NCBI GenBank assembly: GCA_020848745.1 | Contig: JADLHM010000134.1 | Location: forward strand, 1-58,238 | Direction: 5' to 3' | Length of the DNA stretch: 58,238 bases | DNA from: Deltaproteobacteria bacterium | Lineage (GTDB): Bacteria; Desulfobacterota; Binatia; UTPRO1 | Part shown: positions 53,839-58,238 of the stretch, one piece after another | Layout: the number at the start of each line of letters is the position of its first letter | How positions within the stretch are numbered: the stretch's first letter is position 1 | Notes under the pieces: model-generated | Told to the model about the DNA's origin: nothing | Database searches by the model: none | What the model saw: the letters and a program-made list of their open reading frames with translations, nothing else | Program-made: the position numbers and the translations under genes

Positions 53839-54171
53839 ATGTCGTCGGGCTCGACCGACACCGTCTTCAAGATCACCGACGACGGTACGGTTTCAGTGTT
53901 CATGGACGCGACCGGGGATGGCGCGGGCCACGCTCTCGACCGTCCGGGATCGATCGACGCGGATGTGAACGGCAACGTCTACGTCGCGGGGGTCGTTTCC
54001 AACAACGCCTTCAAGATCACGCCGAGCGGGGTGATCACGCAGCTGATCGACCAGACTGGCGACGGCAAGCCGAACCACACGCTGAGCGGGCCACCGGGAA
54101 TCGCGGTCGACCCGCAGGGCAACGTCTTCGTGACGAGCCTCCACAACCGCGCGTTCAAGATCTCCCCCTGA
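53839..54171 (+). pseudogene. Fragment of an NHL/SMP-30-like beta-propeller protein
   Basis: The 110-residue frame carries two blade repeats, TDTVFKITDDGTVSVFMDATGDG...GSIDADVNGNVYVAG and NNAFKITPSGVITQLIDQTGDG...GIAVDPQGNVFVTS. It ends after the start of a third blade. Complete proteins of this kind have five or more blades and a signal peptide; both are missing. It is probably the 3' piece of a secreted propeller gene cut by whatever brought in the sequence to its left. Confidence 0.65.
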
Positions 54172-54543
54172 TCGCGCGCCGAGAGCTTCGTCGGCCGAGC
54201 GGCGCCCGCCGATCTGCGCATGAGCCCGCGGCCTCGAACGGGCCGCCACTACCGAAATTTTCCGATCGCTATGGCAAACGGCTGTAACGAACGCGAACGT
54301 CCAAGTTTGGTGACTATGTAGCCACCCGGTGAGCGAGCAGGCAGCAAAGACGCTCGCGATGCGGACTGTGTGACTCCGGCGATGGCGTTCTCATCACGTG
54401 TCGCCGGGCCAGCGCGGCTGCTCAATCAGCCGAAGGCGTATGCCTCGGTACGGGACCGTCCCTACCAGGCGATGATCGAGCTCCTGTCGGCCGAGTCATT
54501 GCAGCGACGGCGGCGGCCTGAATGGGAGCTCCGTCGTGACGTA
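54172..54543. other. 372-bp stretch without a supported gene
   Basis: Short open frames occur but none has a family match, ribosome site or consistent codon bias. I looked here for CRISPR repeats (23-50 bp direct repeats with regular spacing) and saw none. Confidence 0.6.
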
Positions 54544-55695
54544 TCAGGTTCCGATCGCCTTCAGGTAGGCCGGGAGGTCGAGCGACCAACGCTCCTTGCC
54601 GATGACCGTTTCCGTGGTTCGGCTGATGAGCACCTGGCGTCGCGCGCCGATGAGTGCCGCGACTTTGGCGAGCGCCGTCATGTGTGCGGGTGACGGCGCG
54701 GAGGTGAGCTTGATCTCGATGAGCTCGCGCATGCCGTCCGCATCGATCACCAGATCGACTTCCAGGCCGTCGTGGGCTCGGAAGAAATGGGCACTGAGCG
54801 ACTCTCCTCGTGCCTGTCTCGCGGCGAGGATCTGCTCGATGACCCACCCCTCGAAGCTTGCGCCCACCCATGGTTGGCTCGGGAGATCGCCGTCGTTGGC
54901 GAATCCCAGGAGCGCGTGCAGCAGGCCGCTGTCTCGCCAATACAGCTTGGGTGCCTTGACCAGCCGCTTCTTGAGATTGGCTTCGAGGGGAGGAAGCAGC
55001 CGTACGAGATACGCACCCTCGAGGTGGTCGAGGTACGATCGCACGGTGTGGTACGACAGCCCGAGACTTTGCCCCAGAGCCGAGGCGTTGAGCGTGCCGC
55101 CATGCACCGCGGCCGTCATGCGAAACAGACGCTCGGTCAGCGCCGGCTTGGACGGCAGTCCCCAATTCGGGAGGTCACGGCTCGCGAGCAGACGGAGGTA
55201 GCTCTCGTGCCAGGCAGGGTAGGTGCTGCGGCCGAGGACGCCGGCGTCGGGATAGCCACCCAGACGCCAGAGGCGGTCTGCCTTGTCCGCCCCGACCTCT
55301 CCGAGGTGGAACGGTGTTAATTCCACCAGTGCGAGCCGTCCGGCGAGCGATTCGGAAACCTGGGTCATCAACGCCGGCGAGACGGATCCGAGCAGCAGGA
55401 ACCGCCCCATCGCCCGTCGCCGCTCATCGATGGCCCCACGCAGGCGCGGGAACACCTCCGGCCATTCCTGGGCCTCGTCCAAGATGACGAGCTTCGAGCC
55501 CGAAACCAGCTTGTCCCAGGACAGATCGAGTCGGGTGCGATCGGCGGGACGCTCGAGATCGAAGTAGTGGCCACCGATCGCGCGCGCGAGCGTGGTCTTT
55601 CCGGATTGTCGTGCACCCAGGAGGGCAACCGCCGGAAATTCACCGAGACGTCGCCGCACCAATCGCAAGGAGCTTCGTCGGGTCAGTTGCGACAT
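54544..55695 (-). CDS. ATP-binding protein with AAA_14 and DUF4143 domains
   Basis: The 383-residue protein has a P-loop GARQSGKTTLARAIGGHYFDL (about residue 27), Walker B KLVILDEAQEWPEVF, and sensor-like FLLLGSVSPAL. A winged-helix segment (LGQSLGLSYHTVRSYLDHLEGAYLVRLLPP) precedes the C-terminal DUF4143 domain, where VDLVIDADGMRELIEIKLT resembles the D...ExK core of PD-(D/E)xK nucleases. Such ATPases are common in accessory regions, and the function is unsettled; some are suggested toxins or defence factors. A plausible AT-rich promoter ends a few bases before its ATG, so the transcript may be nearly leaderless. Confidence 0.87.
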   Translation of the reverse strand: MSQLTRRSSLRLVRRRLGEFPAVALLGARQSGKTTLARAIGGHYFDLERPADRTRLDLSWDKLVSGSKLVILDEAQEWPEVFPRLRGAIDERRRAMGRFLLLGSVSPALMTQVSESLAGRLALVELTPFHLGEVGADKADRLWRLGGYPDAGVLGRSTYPAWHESYLRLLASRDLPNWGLPSKPALTERLFRMTAAVHGGTLNASALGQSLGLSYHTVRSYLDHLEGAYLVRLLPPLEANLKKRLVKAPKLYWRDSGLLHALLGFANDGDLPSQPWVGASFEGWVIEQILAARQARGESLSAHFFRAHDGLEVDLVIDADGMRELIEIKLTSAPSPAHMTALAKVAALIGARRQVLISRTTETVIGKERWSLDLPAYLKAIGT

Positions 55696-55701
55696 CAGAT
55701 G

Positions 55702-55730
55702 AAAATAAGAAATACGTTTCTATTTTGCAA
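55702..55730 (-). promoter_or_regulatory. AT-rich promoter candidate of the DUF4143 ATPase gene
   Basis: On the minus strand TTGCAA (55730-55725) and TATTTT (55707-55702) are 17 bases apart in a stretch of about 40 bases that is strikingly AT-rich for this genome. The -10 box ends only seven bases before the ATG. Confidence 0.5.
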
Positions 55731-56005
55731 TCCCGGAAAAGATTGCGACGCACCTGGCCGCGGAGCACGGGCTCCAGGCGTCGGTCCAAGACCCGGTCAT
55801 CCGGCACGACTACGTGTACCAGCACAATCAAACCGACCTGGAATTATTCCTGCGCACCCGCGCCGCGCGCATCGGATTCGAGGTCCGTGTGGAGGATTCC
55901 ACGCTGGTGTTTGCGCCGGCCCCGCCTCTCGGCGGCCCCGTCGAACGGAGCGTGACACTCGTGAACCCCCGGACCTTCGCCGCCGACGTTGATAAGCATC
56001 TTTAG
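55709..56005 (+). pseudogene. Fragment of a phage gpD / contractile injection system baseplate-hub protein
   Basis: The frame is open from 55709 to TAG at 56003-56005. It reads EKIATHLAAEHGLQASV...HDYVYQHNQTDLELFLRTRAARIGFEVRVEDSTLVFAPA. This is the core pattern of late-control gene D/VgrG-like hub proteins ('QxNQTDLEFLxxRAxxIGYE'). Only about 65 of the usual 350 or more residues remain, there is no start codon in context, and the tail (VERSVTLVNPRTFAADVDKHL) is less typical. It is a relic of a phage tail or extracellular injection system cluster. Confidence 0.65.
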
Positions 56006-56051
56006 CTGCGTGTTCGCCGTGCCTTCGCCACAGGCGAGGCGACATATTATA

Positions 56052-56566
56052 TGCCTCCCTCCACAGCGCCACCCCACCGATCAAGCCCGCCACGTTCGAG
56101 ACGATCGTCACGTGCGTCGGCAGCTCGAACTCGAGGTGCTTGGCGTTGCCGCCGCCGATGTAGATCCGGCGCGGGTTCCACACCGGGTCGATCTGACGGA
56201 TGACGCGCGCGACGCGCTTGTTCCACTTGCGCTTGCCGACATCGTCGAGGGCGCGGGCGGAAACGTACGACTCGTAGGTGTCGCCGTTGCGGAAGGGATG
56301 GTGCGCGAGCTCGAGGTTCGGGACGTAGCGGCCGTCGAGGTAGAGGGCCAGCCCATGCCGGTGCCGAGAGCGATCACCATCTCGACGCCGCGCCCCTCGA
56401 TGACGCCGAAGCCCTGCACGCCGGCGTCGTTCAAGGGCGAACGGGCCGCTTCAAGCGGCGGCCGAGCTCGCACACGATCGGTGAGCGCCGTCCCTTCCAC
56501 GTCGAGGATCATGGCCTTGAGGCCACTGCCGCCGATGTCGATGGCGAGGGTACGCGGCGTCTTCAT
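56052..56566 (-). pseudogene. Broken polyphosphate glucokinase (ROK family) gene
   Basis: It starts MKTPRTLAIDIGGSGLKAMILDVEG at 56566, the phosphate-1 loop of ROK-type glucokinases. After about 40 residues it jumps directly to NDAGVQGFGVIEGRGVEMVIALGTGMG, so about 80 residues of the usual chain are missing. After GTGMG a one-base loss shifts the frame. The rest (LYLDGRYVPNLELAHHPFRNG, then IYIGGGNAKHLEF and VSNVAGLIGGVALWREA) is readable in other frames. It is inactive as written, unless the sequence contains an error. Confidence 0.8.
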
Positions 56567-56630
56567 TGGTTGCGACGTTGACGCACTCGGGCCGCGCGCG
56601 TCAACCCGCGAAAGCTTGTTGGTTTCCGGG

Positions 56631-57239
56631 CTAGCGGACGGCACCCGCCGGCACCGGCGGCGCAGCGAACACGCCGGTCAACGAGAGGTACGCGCTCACC
56701 CCGGCGTCGAAGTCGTACGAGCCGAGCACCTCGATCCGTACCGGCCAGCCGGACGGGCGGAAGGTGAGCCGCGTCCCGAAACCCATGAGGCGAGCCGCCG
56801 CGTCGCTGATGGCGTGATCCTCGTAGACGGTGAGCGAGAAGCGCCGGCCCGCGAAGAGGTCCGAAACGAGCGTCCGCTGCATGACGACCTCCTGTCCGTC
56901 GTCGGCGCGCGCCTGCACCCGCGTGAGGGAAACCAGCGTGCGGCCCTGCGCGCGCGCGACCAGCGCGACCGTCGGGAGCTCGGCGCGCCGGCCGTCCTCG
57001 GGCGGGGTCGGGACCAGCGCCACGAGCGGCCGTAGGCCGACGGGGTTCCGCTTGCAGTGCTCGATCAGCCGCGAGAGCGGGTCGGTGCTCGGAGCGGAAG
57101 GCCGTTCCTCCTCCAAACCGAGCCCGAGGTCGTCGCGACGCTCGAGCAACCAGCGCTCGGGACCGCGCGCGCCGTCCTCCGCCCGCGCCGCCGTCACGGC
57201 GGTGAACAGCAGGAGCACGAGCGCCGGAGCTCGGAGCAT
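56631..57239 (-). CDS. Secreted protein of unknown function
   Basis: The 202-residue protein starts with a clear signal peptide (LRAPALVLLLFTAVTAARAED). The mature part has a charged segment with a single Cys (LIEHCKRNPVG) and then beta-strand-like sequence (RTLVSLTRVQARADDGQEVVMQRTLVSDLF, RLTFRPSGWPVRIEVLGSYDFDAGVSAYLSLTGVF). No family is recognised. The start at 57239 is preferred over 57263 because it places the hydrophobic core directly after MLRAP. It lies 65 bp before the glucokinase pseudogene and is divergent from the pilB-like gene. Confidence 0.65.
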   Translation of the reverse strand: MLRAPALVLLLFTAVTAARAEDGARGPERWLLERRDDLGLGLEEERPSAPSTDPLSRLIEHCKRNPVGLRPLVALVPTPPEDGRRAELPTVALVARAQGRTLVSLTRVQARADDGQEVVMQRTLVSDLFAGRRFSLTVYEDHAISDAAARLMGFGTRLTFRPSGWPVRIEVLGSYDFDAGVSAYLSLTGVFAAPPVPAGAVR

Positions 57240-57514
57240 GCAGCGGTCCGCCTTCCCGACCACTACGCCCGCGCCTGAACCGTAGGCAAGACAATTCTGC
57301 GCGGCGGCCGGGGCTACTCACGGAATCCGACGCGCCTGCCGATATGGCGAGACGAGGCGAGAGGGCGGCGGATGCGCATGCGAGGTCCATGGAGGTCTCG
57401 CATGCGTCGCAACCGCTGCTCGTAGCCGTTGAGCCCGGCGCACGGCGCCCATACGACGACCAGCATGCGACCTTCGAACCGACGCTCCACCCCCGTACAC
57501 GGAGGCTCCGCCGC

Positions 57515-58238
57515 GTGACGACCATGTCCCGTCTCGGCGAGCTCCTGGTGCGGCGCGGCCAGATCGAAGCCGCCCACCTCGAGCGGGCGATGACCGAGCA
57601 GCGGAACCTCGGCGGCGCGCTCGCGAGCCATCTCGTCAAGCTCGGCTTCATCAACGAGGACGCGCTCCTCTCGTATCTCCAGAAGGAATACCGCCTCCCG
57701 GTCGTCGATCCGTCGAACCTCGACATCCCGCCCGAGGTGCTCGGCCTCGTGCCGGCGGCGATGGCGCAGAAGCACCACCTCATCCCGGTGAACCTCGTGC
57801 GGTCGAACCTCACGATCGCGATGGCCGACCCGTCGAACCTGGTCGCCATCAACGAGGTGAAGTTCCTGACCGGCTACGACGTGAAGATCGCCGTCGCCGG
57901 CGCCACCGCGATCCAGCGGGCGCTCGACCGCTACTACGACGCCGCCGCGAACTACGACCAGATGCTGAACGAGCTCGGCGAGAACGGCGACGTCCAGCTG
58001 GTCCAGGGAGAGGAAGAGGTCAGTCTCCAGGACCTCGAGCGCGCCACCGAGGAAGCGCCGGTCGTTCGCCTCGTGAACGCCCTCCTCACCGACGCCATCA
58101 AGAAGCGCGCCAGCGACGTCCACATCGAGCCGTACGAGAAGATGCTGCGCGTGCGCTTCCGCATGGACGGCGTGCTCTACGAGATCATGCAGCCGCCGGT
58201 GAAGCTCAAGAACGCCATCACCTCGCGCGTGAAGGTCA
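57515..58238 (+). CDS. PilB/GspE-type secretion or pilus assembly ATPase (partial)
   Basis: The 241 visible residues hold the N-terminal MshEN-type domain (SRLGELLVRRGQIEAAHLERAMTEQRNLGG...LVKLGFINEDALLSYLQKEYRLPVV) and the start of the secretion ATPase core (ASDVHIEPYEKMLRVRFRMDGVLYEIM). The sequence runs off the right edge before Walker A. The GTG at 57515 lies nine bases after GGAGG, a better spacing than for the ATG at 57524. It would power type IV pilus extension or type II secretion. The 275 bp upstream hold no other gene that I can support. Confidence 0.9.
   Translation, partial: MTTMSRLGELLVRRGQIEAAHLERAMTEQRNLGGALASHLVKLGFINEDALLSYLQKEYRLPVVDPSNLDIPPEVLGLVPAAMAQKHHLIPVNLVRSNLTIAMADPSNLVAINEVKFLTGYDVKIAVAGATAIQRALDRYYDAAANYDQMLNELGENGDVQLVQGEEEVSLQDLERATEEAPVVRLVNALLTDAIKKRASDVHIEPYEKMLRVRFRMDGVLYEIMQPPVKLKNAITSRVKV

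Noticed and set aside
53704-53840. Minus-strand frame with a protein-like stretch (RLRWKKYERRVEQLLNEHR)
   Set aside because: It continues only antisense to the third module gene, has no start in context and no family match. It could be another gene fragment, but the evidence is too thin.
53697-54543. Possible CRISPR array downstream of the RT-Cas1 module
   Set aside because: I looked for regularly spaced direct repeats of 23 to 50 bp here and in 50058-50354 and found none. Short imperfect repeats occur but without constant spacing.
54370-54693. Short plus-strand open frame before and overlapping the DUF4143 ATPase gene
   Set aside because: About half of it is antisense to the ATPase; the remainder has no ribosome site or recognisable motif.

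Overview
The window is GC-rich (about 70% by eye), gene-dense bacterial chromosome with many 1-4 bp stop/start overlaps. I found no rRNA or tRNA. Housekeeping genes (purEDH, dnaKJ-grpE, recO, glycyl-tRNA synthetase, aroE, ppdK) show that it is chromosomal. Several secreted proteins carry repeated 'DHFTCY...DVKKP..LCNP' modules, Thr/Pro linkers and a 'DFGDP...YAVCIYD' type C-terminal domain. I associate these with Candidatus Binatota and related deltaproteobacterial lineages. This placement is an inference from family recognition, not from a marker-gene search.

Layout. 0-6.5 kb: Rieske protein, NUDIX hydrolase, a MoxR ATPase / VWA (CoxE-like) pair, a DUF1015 protein followed by a tandem 53-bp repeat that makes three tiny cistrons, a TsaC/Sua5 protein and a VTT membrane protein. 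6.6-13.2 kb: Kup potassium transporter, then a tightly overlapping molybdate operon (HTH-TOBE regulator, outer-membrane porin, ModA, ModB, ModC). 13.3-19.7 kb: purE/purD/purH/alr on the minus strand and thiS/thiG/thiE on the plus strand. 19.8-26.9 kb: secreted proteins (beta-helix protein, three-part RidA-like protein, lipoprotein joining a CxxCH site to a beta-propeller and TPRs, multiheme protein, LolA-like protein). 26.9-35 kb: three DJ-1/PfpI-domain genes in a row, ABC1 kinase, LarB, two CNNM/CBS proteins, ThiL and a large extragenic inverted repeat. 35-47 kb: dnaJ, dnaK, grpE, recO, a large secreted Thr/Pro-linker protein, glyS, ppdK, aroE.

The accessory part is about 47.1-56.6 kb. It holds a MazEF pair, an amber-interrupted VapC, a Phd/VapC pair, an unrecognised two-repeat protein, a PIN remnant, and a reverse transcriptase-Cas1 fusion followed by a divergent Cas2-like gene and an unrecognised third gene. 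After these come a beta-propeller fragment, a DUF4143 ATPase, a baseplate-hub (gpD) fragment and a broken glucokinase gene. I see no CRISPR repeats and no interference (effector) genes next to the RT-Cas1 module. It is therefore either an orphan adaptation module or part of an unusual system, and it is the most interesting object here. The window ends inside a PilB/GspE-type ATPase.
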